Below the pieces are notes generated by a model that searched no databases, was not told the origin of the DNA, and was given only the letters and a program-made list of their open reading frames with translations. Of a stretch of DNA of 64,000 nucleotides, positions 1 to 12,600 are shown one piece after another. The stretch is from Parashewanella spongiae (GTDB taxonomy: Bacteria > Pseudomonadota > Gammaproteobacteria > Enterobacterales > Shewanellaceae), in NCBI RefSeq assembly GCF_004358345.1, contig NZ_CP037952.1:372001-436000 (forward strand), written 5' to 3'. The translations under genes and the position numbers were made by a program. How positions within the stretch are numbered: position 1 is the first letter of the stretch; each line of letters begins with the position of its first letter.

Positions 1-2
1 GC

Positions 3-3000
3 CAGTTCACGGTCAACAGCGATGGCAGTTGGAGCTTTACGCTCGCCGACAATGCTACGGTAAATGGGTTAACTGAAGGCGAAGAGCACATAGAAGTGTT
101 TACGGTGACCTTAAGTGATGACAGCACGACGACGGTCACCATCACCATTACAGGTACCGATGATGCACCGGTTATCAGCGCCGACAGCGGCAGTGTGACC
201 GAAGGCGAGCAAGCGCCAGTCACAGGCACGCTAACCGGCAGTGATGCGGACAATCCGACCCTGAGTTTTAGTGCACAAACCATTAATAACGACTATGGCC
301 AGTTCACGGTCAACAGCGATGGCAGTTGGAGCTTTACGCTCGCCGACAATGCTACGGTAAATGGGTTAACTGAAGGCGAAGAGCACATAGAAGTGTTTAC
401 GGTGACCTTAAGTGATGACAGCACGACGACGGTCACCATCACCATCAATGGCACCAACGATGCGCCACATGCCGAAGCTGACACTGTTGAAATGAAAGAG
501 TCAGACATTGCCTACAACACAGCTTATGTTGTCGATAGTCGTGGAAATTTAGCTTTAGTTAACTTAAGCACAGGCGCTCATACTAAAATTGCTGATACTG
601 GGACGATATTTACTGACGTAGCAATATCACAATCAGGTGAGTTATTCGGCATCAACTTTAATAGCCTATACACAATTGATAAACTGAGCGGAGAAGTGAC
701 ACCTATTAATGAGGAACTTGACGTACGGGCTAATGCGCTGACCTTCTCAGATGATGGTCGACTCTATGCTGCCGCTGGTGATGCGATTTATGAATTAGAT
801 CCTACAGATGGCAGCGTTCTACATGCCTATGACAACCTTGGCGTCTTTTCAGCCGGCGACTTAGCCTTTCATAACGGTAAAATGTATTGGACCACATATG
901 ATGGCGCACTATATGAAGTCGTAATAAATGAAACAACTGGGAAAGCGACGGTAAATGAAGTCATTAGTGACTTAGGTCTAACCACCGGCAATTATGGCCT
1001 AGTCTCTGGACATGATGGCAATCTCTATGTGTTTTCAGGTAACACTATTCTGCTTGTCGATCCTATCAATGGCACATCAGAAGTGGTGGTTATCTATGAT
1101 GGAATTGGCTCGGTGTTCGGAACCACCATTCCAGCGGCGGTAAATAATGAAGCCACAGGTAATGTACTTGATAATGACACCGACATTGACAATAACCATA
1201 ACTCACTTACGGTTACAAGGGTTGAATTCAATGGCGTGACGTACAATGTGGGTGATGAAATTAGCGGTACATATGGTTTCTTACAACTCCAGTCGAATGG
1301 CGAATTCACCTATCGTTTAGATGAATCACGAGAAGTTACTCAAGATCTTGCAGAAGGAGAACTTGCCTACGATGTGTTTACTTATACCGTTTCAGACGGG
1401 AGTGGTGGCAGCGATACGGCGACATTGACAATTAAAATCACAGGTACCGATGCAGATGCAGATACAGGTTCCCCTGCCAGTGAACCGACTCTATCACTTG
1501 AGGCTGGCTCACTGTTAGCTTCGTTAAACTTTGAAGGTGTGGTGACCAATAGAAGTATTTCTAACGATCAAAATGTTCAAGTATCCGTTTTGAATGATAT
1601 GTTTACAGGAAATTGGGGCTCTAACAATCAATATGGAACAGTGGAGATTGGTAAAGCGTCTACTTATTTAAATGAGGATGCTTCTAAAGACCATGGAGAT
1701 GTGCTTGAGCTTGAAAATCGCGAAGGAGACAACACCTTATTTTTGGATGTCGTCCTAGACGCCAGTAAATTTTATTCACTCAATTTTGAAGCCGCTGCCC
1801 GCCAGGATACAACTGCTAGTAATTCAAACTTTACTGTAAAGCTGCAAAAGGTTAATGATGATGGAGAACTGACTGGAGAGGTTATTACTCTGAGGGATAT
1901 TAACTTTTCTAGTGTAAATAAATGGCTAGAGATTCAAGAATTTTTTAAAGTAGAAGCGTCCGGTAAATACCGTATTACCTTTGAAGGTGATGATGCTGAT
2001 TCACATGGTGCACTGCTTGATAATATTGAGTTTTCAGAGTCTATCAATGAAGGCATTGAGAATACCGATATTAAACTGAGCAATATTAATGCGGCGCTCA
2101 ATGACAACGACGGTTCTGAAACAATGATAGTGACGCTTTCAGGTCTGCCTGAAGGTGCAATATTAAAAGGTTTGAATAATGGTGAAAAAGTAGAAGTTAA
2201 AGTTGGTCCAAACGGAACTGTGGACGTTTCAGAATGGGATTTGAATTCATTATCAATAAGAGTTGACCATGTTGGTAATTTTGATGTTGTGGTTACTGTG
2301 ACAAGTGTTGAAAGTGGACAATTTCAAAACTCAGTTTCTAAGACTATTGAGTTAGCGGTATTATACGACACTGAACTGTATCCACCTCTTAGTGCAAATA
2401 CATACAGCATTATTTCTAATATGAGCGATGGTTCAACAATTGATATCCCAGAAGAATGGTTGATGTATTCCGACACGGTAACTGATAGTGCTCATGTTAC
2501 TGAAGCTGTAAACGGTGTTGTCTCAGTAGATTTAATTGATAATGGAAGCTTTGCATATTCAATCCATGATGGGCGTACAGAGTCAGATACGGATGTTGCA
2601 ATCGTATTGTCTAACGAGTTAACCGGTAATGAAAATAATGATGTGATTATTGCGAACCCTGATGGCGGCAACGTCACGATTAAAGGCAAACAAGGTAATG
2701 ATGTCGTAGTTGGTGGCAATGGCGATGATAATATCAATGGTAATATAGGAGATGACTTGATTATTGGCGGGAGAGGAGATGATTTTTTAAAGGGCGGCGG
2801 TCAAAAAACGTTTGATACTTTTGTTTGGCAAGCAGGGGATGCTGACGGTGGTAAAGATCAGATTGAGGATTTCGAATTTGATTTTGATACGTTAGATCTC
2901 AGTGATTTGTTGCAAGGCGAAGATCTTAATACGATAGAAAACTTTTTAAGTATTTCTTTTGTTGATGGCTCCACTTTTATTAATATTGATGTCGATGGTC

Positions 3001-3233
3001 AAGGCGATTATACCGATCAACAAATTGAGTTAATTAATCGAGACCTCTTTAATAAAAAGACGCTCACAGAGGCCCAAGTACTACAAAACCTACTCGGTGA
3101 AAATGGTGATGGCCCGTTGATCATAGATACAGAAAATAGCTTTAATTCTGCTAATAGTGCAATTCAAACAAGTGGAAGCTCAGAGGATGAATTGAGAATT
3201 ACATTATCGGTCGATGGTAACCATATTCCTTAG
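3..3233 (+). CDS. Giant RTX/VCBS adhesin, C-terminal part (5' truncated)
   Basis: The frame is open from the first bases of the window, so the N-terminus lies outside. Visible order: two near-identical VCBS-type units of 99 residues (297-bp period, about nt 1-460), a beta-propeller-like module with YVVDSRGNLALVNL and repeated Gly/Asp turns (about 500-1130), another VCBS domain ending GSDTATLTIKITGTD (1140-1450), a beta-sandwich that looks like a carbohydrate-binding domain (1480-2040), an Ig-like stretch, glycine/aspartate nonapeptides of RTX type such as GGNGDDNINGN and GGRGDDFLKGG (about 2610-2810), and a post-RTX tail of about 140 residues. RTX repeats bind calcium and mark type I secretion substrates, so this is probably exported by the transporter encoded downstream. 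It lies directly upstream of a second giant adhesin on the same strand and shares its propeller module. Adhesin class is confident; ligand unknown. Confidence 0.9.
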   Translation, partial: QFTVNSDGSWSFTLADNATVNGLTEGEEHIEVFTVTLSDDSTTTVTITITGTDDAPVISADSGSVTEGEQAPVTGTLTGSDADNPTLSFSAQTINNDYGQFTVNSDGSWSFTLADNATVNGLTEGEEHIEVFTVTLSDDSTTTVTITINGTNDAPHAEADTVEMKESDIAYNTAYVVDSRGNLALVNLSTGAHTKIADTGTIFTDVAISQSGELFGINFNSLYTIDKLSGEVTPINEELDVRANALTFSDDGRLYAAAGDAIYELDPTDGSVLHAYDNLGVFSAGDLAFHNGKMYWTTYDGALYEVVINETTGKATVNEVISDLGLTTGNYGLVSGHDGNLYVFSGNTILLVDPINGTSEVVVIYDGIGSVFGTTIPAAVNNEATGNVLDNDTDIDNNHNSLTVTRVEFNGVTYNVGDEISGTYGFLQLQSNGEFTYRLDESREVTQDLAEGELAYDVFTYTVSDGSGGSDTATLTIKITGTDADADTGSPASEPTLSLEAGSLLASLNFEGVVTNRSISNDQNVQVSVLNDMFTGNWGSNNQYGTVEIGKASTYLNEDASKDHGDVLELENREGDNTLFLDVVLDASKFYSLNFEAAARQDTTASNSNFTVKLQKVNDDGELTGEVITLRDINFSSVNKWLEIQEFFKVEASGKYRITFEGDDADSHGALLDNIEFSESINEGIENTDIKLSNINAALNDNDGSETMIVTLSGLPEGAILKGLNNGEKVEVKVGPNGTVDVSEWDLNSLSIRVDHVGNFDVVVTVTSVESGQFQNSVSKTIELAVLYDTELYPPLSANTYSIISNMSDGSTIDIPEEWLMYSDTVTDSAHVTEAVNGVVSVDLIDNGSFAYSIHDGRTESDTDVAIVLSNELTGNENNDVIIANPDGGNVTIKGKQGNDVVVGGNGDDNINGNIGDDLIIGGRGDDFLKGGGQKTFDTFVWQAGDADGGKDQIEDFEFDFDTLDLSDLLQGEDLNTIENFLSISFVDGSTFINIDVDGQGDYTDQQIELINRDLFNKKTLTEAQVLQNLLGENGDGPLIIDTENSFNSANSAIQTSGSSEDELRITLSVDGNHIP

Positions 3234-3259
3234 CATTTAAGCAATATCAATCATTTATT

Positions 3260-3286
3260 AAGCCTCTTCATAAGAGGCTTTTTTAT
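3260..3286 (+). terminator. Rho-independent terminator of the first adhesin gene
   Basis: A 9-bp perfect stem (AAGCCTCTT / AAGAGGCTT) with a 3-nt loop is followed by TTTTATT, 26 bases after the stop codon. It separates the first adhesin gene from the second. Confidence 0.85.
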
Positions 3287-3462
3287 TGTTCGATTGACTT
3301 AAACCATTAGCGCCAATTAACTATGTTAAATTGAGTATTCGCTTCGCCATTACTGTGTTGTAATTTTTCCCCCGTAGCTAAGGATATGACTCATCGTTGT
3401 GCCTTGTACTACTTAGCAAATGCGCCCTAAAAAGATAGTTAATCAGTGTGATTGGTATTAAA

Positions 3463-3477
3463 CCCCTCGAAAGAGGG
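3463..3477 (+). other. GAAA-tetraloop hairpin upstream of bpfA
   Basis: The sequence CCCCTC-GAAA-GAGGG forms a short hairpin about 40 bases before the likely promoter. It resembles the P2 stem of class I c-di-GMP riboswitches, but the other conserved parts of that fold are not visible, and it lies upstream of the predicted start of transcription. Confidence 0.35.
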
Positions 3478-3496
3478 ATGTAAAAAATTACGTATT

Positions 3497-3544
3497 TAAT
3501 CAGAATGTCAAAAAATTGACGTGTAGAGTTAATCTGATTAGACT
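3497..3544 (+). promoter_or_regulatory. Predicted bpfA promoter with overlapping inverted repeat
   Basis: A sigma-70-like pair is visible: TTGACG at 3516-3521 and TAGACT at 3539-3544, 17 bp apart. An 8-bp inverted repeat (TAATCAGA 3497-3504, TCTGATTA 3533-3540) brackets the -35 element and enters the -10, and a smaller GTCAA/TTGAC palindrome is nested inside. This is the arrangement of an operator. The bound protein is unknown; in Shewanella, FlrA and c-di-GMP are reported to affect bpfA expression. Confidence 0.5.
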
Positions 3545-3608
3545 CTAATTCTACTTCATATTTGTATAAAATATTTACTTCTCACGGATGAGAGTTTTAG
3601 GGGCTAAC

Positions 3609-6600
3609 ATGGATCGTTATACCGCACTGCAAGAAGGCACGTTTACCACTGTTTCTGGTCAAGTTTTCGTTAAGATAGGTGATATTGAATACCAAGCTGG
3701 CGAGAATGAATACTTACCGCAAGGGGCTAGTATTAGAGTCGCTAATGGCGCTCGCTTTCAAATTCAGTTCAAAGATGGACAAGTTTATTCAAATTCGAAC
3801 CTTGAAGATAATAATACCCATTTAATCGAACTAAATGCTTTAACAGACATCCAAACTCTTCAAGATATTATTGCCGCGGGTGGTGATCCAACCATTGATT
3901 TACCAGAAACAGCAGCAGGTGGAGCACCGGCCAATGAAGGTGGATCAGGATTTACCACTCTCGAACGAGACGGCGCAGAAACAATCGCAACAACTCAATT
4001 CGAAACAAATGGAGCCCTAGCAACTGCTCTAGGTGCTACCTCTGAACAGGTCGAGTCTATATTAGATCTTGCCCCCGTGATTTCAGGTGTAGATTTCACT
4101 GGAGAATCAACTGAAGCAGGTGTAGACATCAATAATGCGCCTGTAGCAGGCACTCTTTCAGTTAGCGGCCAGATGACTGCTGTTGATGATATAGATGAAA
4201 ACTTAACATGGAGTGTTGTCGGTGGAAGCAATCCGCATGGTGATTTCAGTATTGATGCTTCTACAGGGGCATGGGTATTTATCATTAACAATGATGCTGA
4301 AATTGTTCAATCTTTACAGACTGGGGAAAGCGAACAGCTAATTTACACTGTCCAAGTAACGGACAGTAATGGTGGAATAGACACGCAAGTTGTGACTATT
4401 ACTGTGGTAGGTACCAACGATGCTCCCACTATTACCAGTGAAATATTTAATGCTAGCGTGACAGAATCAGGTGTGGATGAAAGCAATACCCCAGTTGATG
4501 GCGTGTTAAACATAGGCGGTCAATTAATTGCAAGTGATGTAGATAATTTAGGCAGTGATCTGAGTTGGAGCCTTCAATCTCAAAGCCAGCCAGAAGGTAC
4601 TTTCACGGTAGACGCCACCACGGGTGAGTGGAACTTTGCACTCAATAACCAAGATCCAAGGGTACAAGCACTGCAAGACGGTGAAAGTTTTGATGTGACC
4701 TACACAGTACGTGTTAGTGATGGGTTAGGTGGTTTTGATGAACAAGTTGTGACCATCACCATTAACGGCACCAACGATGCGGCCATCGTCAGCAGCGCCA
4801 ATGTTGAAGTGGATGAAACCAATGCGCCAATAGAGCTAAGCGGCACATTAACCGCCACAGACGTAGATAACCCAGATGACACCTTCATCAGCCAAAGTGT
4901 GGTGGGTCAATACGGCACCTTCACCTTAGACGCGAACGGCAACTGGAGCTTCACCGCCAACAGCGCCTTCGATGAGCTCAATGTGGGTGACAACGTCACA
5001 GAAACTTTCCCAGTCCAAAGTATCGACGGCACCCCAAGTCAGGTGACCATAACCATCAATGGCACCAACGATGCGGCCATCGTCAGCAGCGCCAATGTCG
5101 AAGTAGATGAAACTAATGCGCCAATAGAACTAAGCGGCACATTAACTGCCACAGACGTAGATAACCCAGACGATACCTTCATCAGCCAAAGTGTGGTGGG
5201 TCAATACGGCACCTTCACCTTAGACGCGAACGGCAACTGGAGCTTCACCGCCAACAGCGCCTTCGATGAGCTCAATGTGGGTGACAACGTCACAGAAACT
5301 TTCCCAGTCCAAAGTATCGACGGCACCCCAAGTCAGGTGACCATCACCATCAACGGCACCAACGATGCGGCCATCGTCAGCAGCGCCAATGTCGAAGTGG
5401 ATGAAACTAATGCGCCAATAGAACTAAGCGGCACATTAACTGCCACAGACGTAGATAACCCAGACGATACCTTCATCAGCCAAAGTGTGGTGGGTCAATA
5501 CGGCACCTTCACCTTAGACGCGAACGGCAACTGGAGCTTCACCGCCAACAGCGCCTTCGATGAGCTCAATGTGGGTGACAACGTCACAGAAACTTTCCCA
5601 GTCCAAAGTATCGACGGCACCCCAAGTCAGGTGACCATCACCATCAACGGCACCAACGATGCGGCCATCGTCAGCAGCGCCAATGTCGAAGTAGATGAAA
5701 CTAATGCGCCAATAGAACTAAGCGGCACATTAACTGCCACAGACGTAGATAACCCAGATGACACCTTCATCAGCCAAAGTGTGGTGGGTCAATACGGCAC
5801 CTTCACCTTAGACGCGAACGGCAACTGGAGCTTCACCGCCAACAGCGCCTTCGATGAGCTCAATGTGGGTGACAACGTCACAGAAACTTTCCCAGTCCAA
5901 AGTATCGACGGCACCCCAAGTCAGGTGACCATAACCATCAATGGCACCAACGATGCGGCCATCGTCAGCAGCGCCAATGTCGAAGTAGATGAAACTAATG
6001 CGCCAATAGAACTAAGCGGCACATTAACTGCCACAGACGTAGATAACCCAGACGACACCTTCATCAGCCAAAGTGTGGTGGGTCAATACGGCACCTTCAC
6101 CTTAGATGCGAACGGCAACTGGAGCTTCACCGCCAACAGCGCCTTCGATGAGCTCAATGTGGGTGACAACGTCACAGAAACTTTCCCAGTCCAAAGTATC
6201 GACGGCACCCCAAGTCAGGTGACCATAACCATCAATGGCACCAACGATGCGGCCATCGTCAGCAGCGCCAATGTCGAAGTAGATGAAACTAATGCGCCAA
6301 TAGAGCTAAGCGGCACATTAACCGCCACAGACGTAGATAACCCAGACGACACCTTCATCAGCCAAAGTGTGGTGGGTCAATACGGCACCTTCACCTTAGA
6401 CGCGAACGGCAACTGGAGCTTCACCGCCAACAGCGCCTTCGATGAGCTCAATGTGGGTGACAACGTCACAGAAACTTTCCCAGTCCAAAGTATCGACGGC
6501 ACCCCAAGTCAGGTGACCATCACCATCAACGGCACCAACGATGCGGCCATCGTCAGCAGCGCCAATGTCGAAGTAGATGAAACTAATGCGCCAATAGAGC

Positions 6601-9600
6601 TAAGCGGCACATTAACCGCCACAGACGTAGATAACCCAGACGACACCTTCATCAGCCAAAGTGTGGTGGGTCAATACGGCACCTTCACCTTAGACGCGAA
6701 CGGCAACTGGAGCTTCACCGCCAACAGCGCCTTCGATGAGCTCAATGTGGGTGACAACGTCACAGAAACTTTCCCAGTCCAAAGTATCGACGGCACCCCA
6801 AGTCAGGTGACCATCACCATCAACGGCACCAACGATGCGGCCATCGTCAGCAGCGCCAATGTCGAAGTAGATGAAACTAATGCGCCAATAGAACTAAGCG
6901 GCACATTAACTGCCACAGACGTAGATAACCCAGATGACACCTTCATCAGCCAAAGTGTGGTGGGTCAATACGGCACCTTCACCTTAGACGCGAACGGCAA
7001 CTGGAGCTTCACCGCCAACAGCGCCTTCGATGAGCTCAATGTGGGTGACAACGTCACAGAAACTTTCCCAGTCCAAAGTATCGACGGCACCCCAAGTCAG
7101 GTGACCATCACCATCAATGGCACCGACGACATACCAACCTTGGTCGCCGACACAGGCAGTGTGACCGAAGACACTGATGTGACCCAGAGCGGCATGCTGG
7201 AAGACAGTGGCACCTTAACTCCAGGCGTTGGCGGAGATGCCGGTGAAGATAAGTTCCTGCCCGGTAATTTCACAGGCCTGTACGGCACGCTGACATTAGA
7301 TGCCGATGGCAATTGGGTCTACAGCGCCGACAACAGCCAAAGCGTGATCCAACTGCTGGGCGTGGGCGATCATTTGACCGACGTGTTTACGGTGTTTAAT
7401 GCCGATGGCGTGACCAGCACCACAGTAACCATCACCATCAATGGCACCGATGACGTCCCGACCTTGGTCGCCGACGCCGGCAGTGTGACCGAAGACACTG
7501 ATGTGACCCAAAGCGGTATGCTTGAAGACAGTGGCACCTTAACCCCAGGCGTTGGCGGAGATGCTGGTGAAGATAAGTTCCTGCCCGGCAATTTCACAGG
7601 TCTGTACGGCACGCTGACATTAGATGCCGATGGCAATTGGGTCTACAGCGCCGACAACAGCCAAAGCGTGATCCAACTGCTGGGCGTGGGCGATCATTTG
7701 ACCGACGTGTTTACGGTGTTTAATGCCGATGGCGTGACCAGCACCACAGTGACCATCACCATCAATGGCACCGATGATGCACCGACCTTGGTCGCCGACA
7801 CCGGCAGTGTGACCGAAGACACTGACGTGACCCAAAGCGGTATGCTGGAAGACAGTGGCACCTTAACCCCAGGCACTGGCGGAGATGCCGGTGAAGATAA
7901 ATTCTTGCCCGGCAATTTCACAGGGCTGTACGGCACGCTGACATTAGATGCCGATGGCAATTGGGTCTACAACGCCGACAACAGCCAAAGCGTGATCCAA
8001 CTACTGGGCGTGGGCGATCATTTGACCGACGTGTTTACGGTGTTTAATGCCGATGGCGTGACCAGCACCACAGTAACCATCACCATCAATGGCACCGATG
8101 ACGTACCGACCTTGGTCGCCGACGCCGGCAGTGTGACCGAAGACACTGATGTGACCCAAAGCGGTATGCTTGAAGACAGTGGCACCTTAACCCCAGGCGT
8201 TGGCGGAGATGCTGGTGAAGATAAGTTCCTGCCCGGCAATTTCACAGGTCTGTACGGCACGCTGACATTAGATGCCGATGGCAATTGGGTCTACAGCGCC
8301 GACAACAGCCAAAGCGTGATCCAACTGCTGGGCGTGGGCGATCATTTGACCGACGTGTTTACGGTGTTTAATGCCGATGGCGTGACCAGCACCACAGTAA
8401 CCATCACCATCAATGGCACCGATGACGTACCGACCTTGGTCGCCGACACCGGCAGTGTGACCGAAGACACTGATGTGACCCAAAGCGGTATGCTTGAAGA
8501 CAGTGGCACCTTAATCCCTGGCACTGGCGGAGATGCCGGTGAAGATAAGTTCCTGCCCGGCAATTTCACAGGTCTGTACGGCACGCTGACATTAGATGCC
8601 GATGGCAATTGGGTCTACAGCGCCGACAACAGCCAAAGCGTGATCCAACTGCTGGGCGTGGGCGATCATTTGACCGACGTGTTTACGGTGTTTAATGCCG
8701 ATGGCGTGACCAGCACCACAGTAACCATCACCATCAATGGCACCGATGATGCACCGACCTTGGTCGCCGACACCGGCAGTGTGACCGAAGACGTCGATGT
8801 GACCCAAAGCGGTATGCTGGAAGACAGTGGCACCTTAACCCCAGGCGTTGGCGGAGATGCTGGTGAAGATAAGTTCCTGCCCGGCAATTTCACAGGTCTG
8901 TACGGCACGCTGACATTAGATGCCGATGGCAATTGGGTCTACAGCGCCGACAACAGCCAAAGCGTGATCCAACTACTGGGCGTGGGCGATCATTTGACCG
9001 ACGTGTTTACGGTGTTTAATGCCGATGGCGTGACCAGCACCACAGTAACCATCACCATCAATGGCACCGATGACGTACCGACCTTGGTCGCCGACGCCGG
9101 CAGTGTGACCGAAGACACTGATGTGACCCAAAGCGGTATGCTTGAAGACAGTGGCACCTTAACCCCAGGCGTTGGCGGAGATGCTGGTGAAGATAAGTTC
9201 CTGCCCGGCAATTTCACAGGTCTGTACGGCACGCTGACATTAGATGCCGATGGCAATTGGGTCTACAGCGCCGACAACAGCCAAAGCGTGATCCAACTGC
9301 TGGGCGTGGGCGATCATTTGACCGACGTATTCACGGTGTTTAATGCCGATGGCGTGACCAGCACCACAGTAACCATCACCATCAATGGCACCGATGACGT
9401 ACCGACCTTGGTCGCCGACACCGGCAGTGTGACCGAAGACACTGATGTGACCCAAAGCGGTATGCTGAAAGACAGTGGCACCTTAACCCCAGGCGTTGGC
9501 GGAGATGCTGGTGAAGATAAGTTCCTGCCCGGCAATTTCACAGGTCTGTACGGCACGCTGACATTAGATGCCGATGGCAATTGGGTCTACAGCGCCGACA

Positions 9601-12600
9601 ACAGCCAAAGCGTGATCCAACTGCTGGGCGTGGGCGATCATTTGACCGACGTGTTTACGGTGTTTAATGCCGATGGCGTGACCAGCACCACAGTAACCAT
9701 CACCATCAATGGCACCGATGATGCACCGACCTTGGTCGCCGACACCGGCAGTGTGACCGAAGACACTGACGTGACCCAAAGCGGTATGCTGGAAGACAGT
9801 GGCACCTTAACCCCAGGCACTGGCGGAGATGCCGGTGAAGATAAATTCTTGCCCGGCAATTTCACAGGGCTGTACGGCACGCTGACATTAGATGCCGATG
9901 GCAATTGGGTCTACAACGCCGACAACAGCCAAAGCGTGATCCAACTACTGGGCGTGGGCGATCATTTGACCGACGTGTTTACGGTGTTTAATGCCGATGG
10001 CGTGACCAGCACCACAGTAACCATCACCATCAATGGCACCGATGACGTACCGACCTTGGTCGCCGACGCCGGCAGTGTGACCGAAGACACTGATGTGACC
10101 CAAAGCGGTATGCTTGAAGACAGTGGCACCTTAACCCCAGGCGTTGGCGGAGATGCTGGTGAAGATAAGTTCCTGCCCGGCAATTTCACAGGTCTGTACG
10201 GCACGCTGACATTAGATGCCGATGGCAATTGGGTCTACAGCGCCGACAACAGCCAAAGCGTGATCCAACTGCTGGGCGTGGGCGATCATTTGACCGACGT
10301 ATTCACGGTGTTTAATGCCGATGGCGTGACCAGCACCACAGTGACCATCACCATCAATGGCACCGATGACGTACCGACCTTGGTCGCCGACACCGGCAGT
10401 GTGACCGAAGACACTGATGTGACCCAAAGCGGTATGCTGAAAGACAGTGGCACCTTAACCCCAGGCGTTGGCGGAGATGCTGGTGAAGATAAGTTCCTGC
10501 CCGGCAATTTCACAGGTCTGTACGGCACGCTGACATTAGATGCCGATGGCAATTGGGTCTACAGCGCCGACAACAGCCAAAGCGTGATCCAATTGCTGGG
10601 CGTGGGCGATCATTTGACCGACGTATTCACGGTGTTTAATGCCGATGGCGTGACCAGCACCACAGTGACCATCACCATCAATGGCACCGATGACGTACCG
10701 ACCTTGGTCGCCGACACCGGCAGTGTGACCGAAGACGTCGATGTGACCCAAAGCGGTATGCTGGAAGACAGTGGCACCTTAACCCCAGGCGTTGGCGGAG
10801 ATGCTGGTGAAGATAAGTTCCTGCCCGGCAATTTCACAGGTCTGTACGGCACGCTGACATTAGATGCCGATGGCAATTGGGTCTACAACGCCGACAACAG
10901 CCAAAGCGTGATCCAATTGCTGGGCGTGGGCGATCATTTGACCGACGTATTCACGGTGTTTAATGCCGATGGCGTGACCAGCACCACAGTGACCATCACC
11001 ATCAATGGCACCGATGACGTACCGACCTTGGTCGCCGACACAGGCAGTGTGACCGAAGACACTGATGTGACCCAAAGCGGTATGCTGGAAGACAGTGGCA
11101 CCTTAATCCCTGGCACTGGCGGAGATGCTGGTGAAGATAAGTTCCTGCCCGGCAATTTCACCGGTCTGTACGGCACGCTGACATTAGATGCCGATGGCAA
11201 TTGGGTCTACAGCGCCGACAACAGCCAAAGCGTGATCCAACTGCTGGGCGTGGGCGATCATTTGACAGACGTGTTTACGGTGTTTAATGCCGATGGCGTG
11301 ACCAGCACCACAGTGACCATCACCATCAATGGCACCAACGATGCGCCACATGCCGAAGACGACTGTGTTGAAATGACAGAATCAGACATTGCCTATAATA
11401 CGGCTTATGTCGTCGATAGTCGTGGAAACTTAGCTTTAGTCAATTTAAGCACGGGCGCTCATACAAAAATTGCTGACACTGGGACGATATTTACTGACGT
11501 AGCAATATCAGAATCAGGTGAGTTATTCGGCATCACCTTTGAAGGCCTATATATAATTGATAAGCTGAGCGGAGAAGTGACAACGATTAATGAGCCACTT
11601 GACGCACGGGCTAATGCGTTGACCTTCTCAGATGATGGCCGACTCTATGCTGCCGGTGGTGGTACGATTTATGAATTGGATCCTACAGATGGCAGCGTGT
11701 TACATACTTATGACAACCTCGGCGTCCTTTCAGACGGCGACTTAGCCTTTCATAACGGTAATATGTATTGGACCACATATGATGGCGCACTATATGAAGT
11801 CGTAATAAATGAAACAACTGGGAACGCGACGGCAACTGAAGTCATTAGCGACTTAGGTCTAACTACCGGCAACTATGGCCTAGTCTCTGGACATGATGGC
11901 AATCTCTATGTGTTTTCAGGTAACACTGTTCTGCTTGTCGATCCCATCAATGGCACAACCGAAATTGTGTATAACTATGATGGAGCCGGCTCAGCGTTAG
12001 GAGCCACCATTCCAGCGGCAGTAGACAATGAAGCCACAGGTAATGTGCTTAATAATGACACCGACATTGACAATAACCATAGCTCACTTACGGTCACAGG
12101 CATTGAATTCAATGGCATGCCTTTCACTGTGGGTGATGTCATTAGTGGTACATATGGCTTCTTACAACTCCAGTCTAATGGCGAATTCGTATATCGTTTA
12201 GATGAGTCACGTGATGTTACACAAGATCTCGCAGAAGGAGAGCTTGCCTACGATGTGTTTACTTATACCATTTCTGACGGGAGTGGTGGCAGCGATACGG
12301 CGACATTAACCATTAAAATCACAGGTACCGATTCAGATTACCCTGCCAATGCTGCAGACGATAACTACACGATGGATGAAGATACGAGTCAGACTTTAGA
12401 TCTATTGGCTAATGATGCCGCTGCAGATGGTGGATTAAGCATAACTTCCATCGCAGGTGTTGTACTCACAGGCAATGCTCAAACGATTGCTGTGGCTAAC
12501 GGTATAGTATCGATTGCCTCAGACAGTACGATGAGCTTCATTCCAAACGCTAACTATAATGGTGACGTGACTTTTGATTACACGATAACCGATATAGATG

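Noticed and set aside
3440-3545. Class I c-di-GMP riboswitch upstream of bpfA
   Set aside because: Only one GAAA-capped hairpin and an AAACC-like context match; the GCACAGGGCA segment, the tetraloop receptor and the second stem are missing, and the predicted promoter lies downstream.
3588-3608. Earlier ATG for bpfA at 3588
   Set aside because: No ribosome-binding site precedes it, whereas TAGGGG is well placed before the ATG at 3609.
7097-11200. Series of 71- and 88-codon frames on the minus strand, repeated every 324 bp
   Set aside because: They are antisense shadows of the tandem adhesin units; their regular recurrence follows from the repeat itself, and they lack independent start signals.
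4776-11339. CRISPR-like array
   Set aside because: The repeats are contiguous 294- and 324-bp coding units without spacers and stay in one reading frame.
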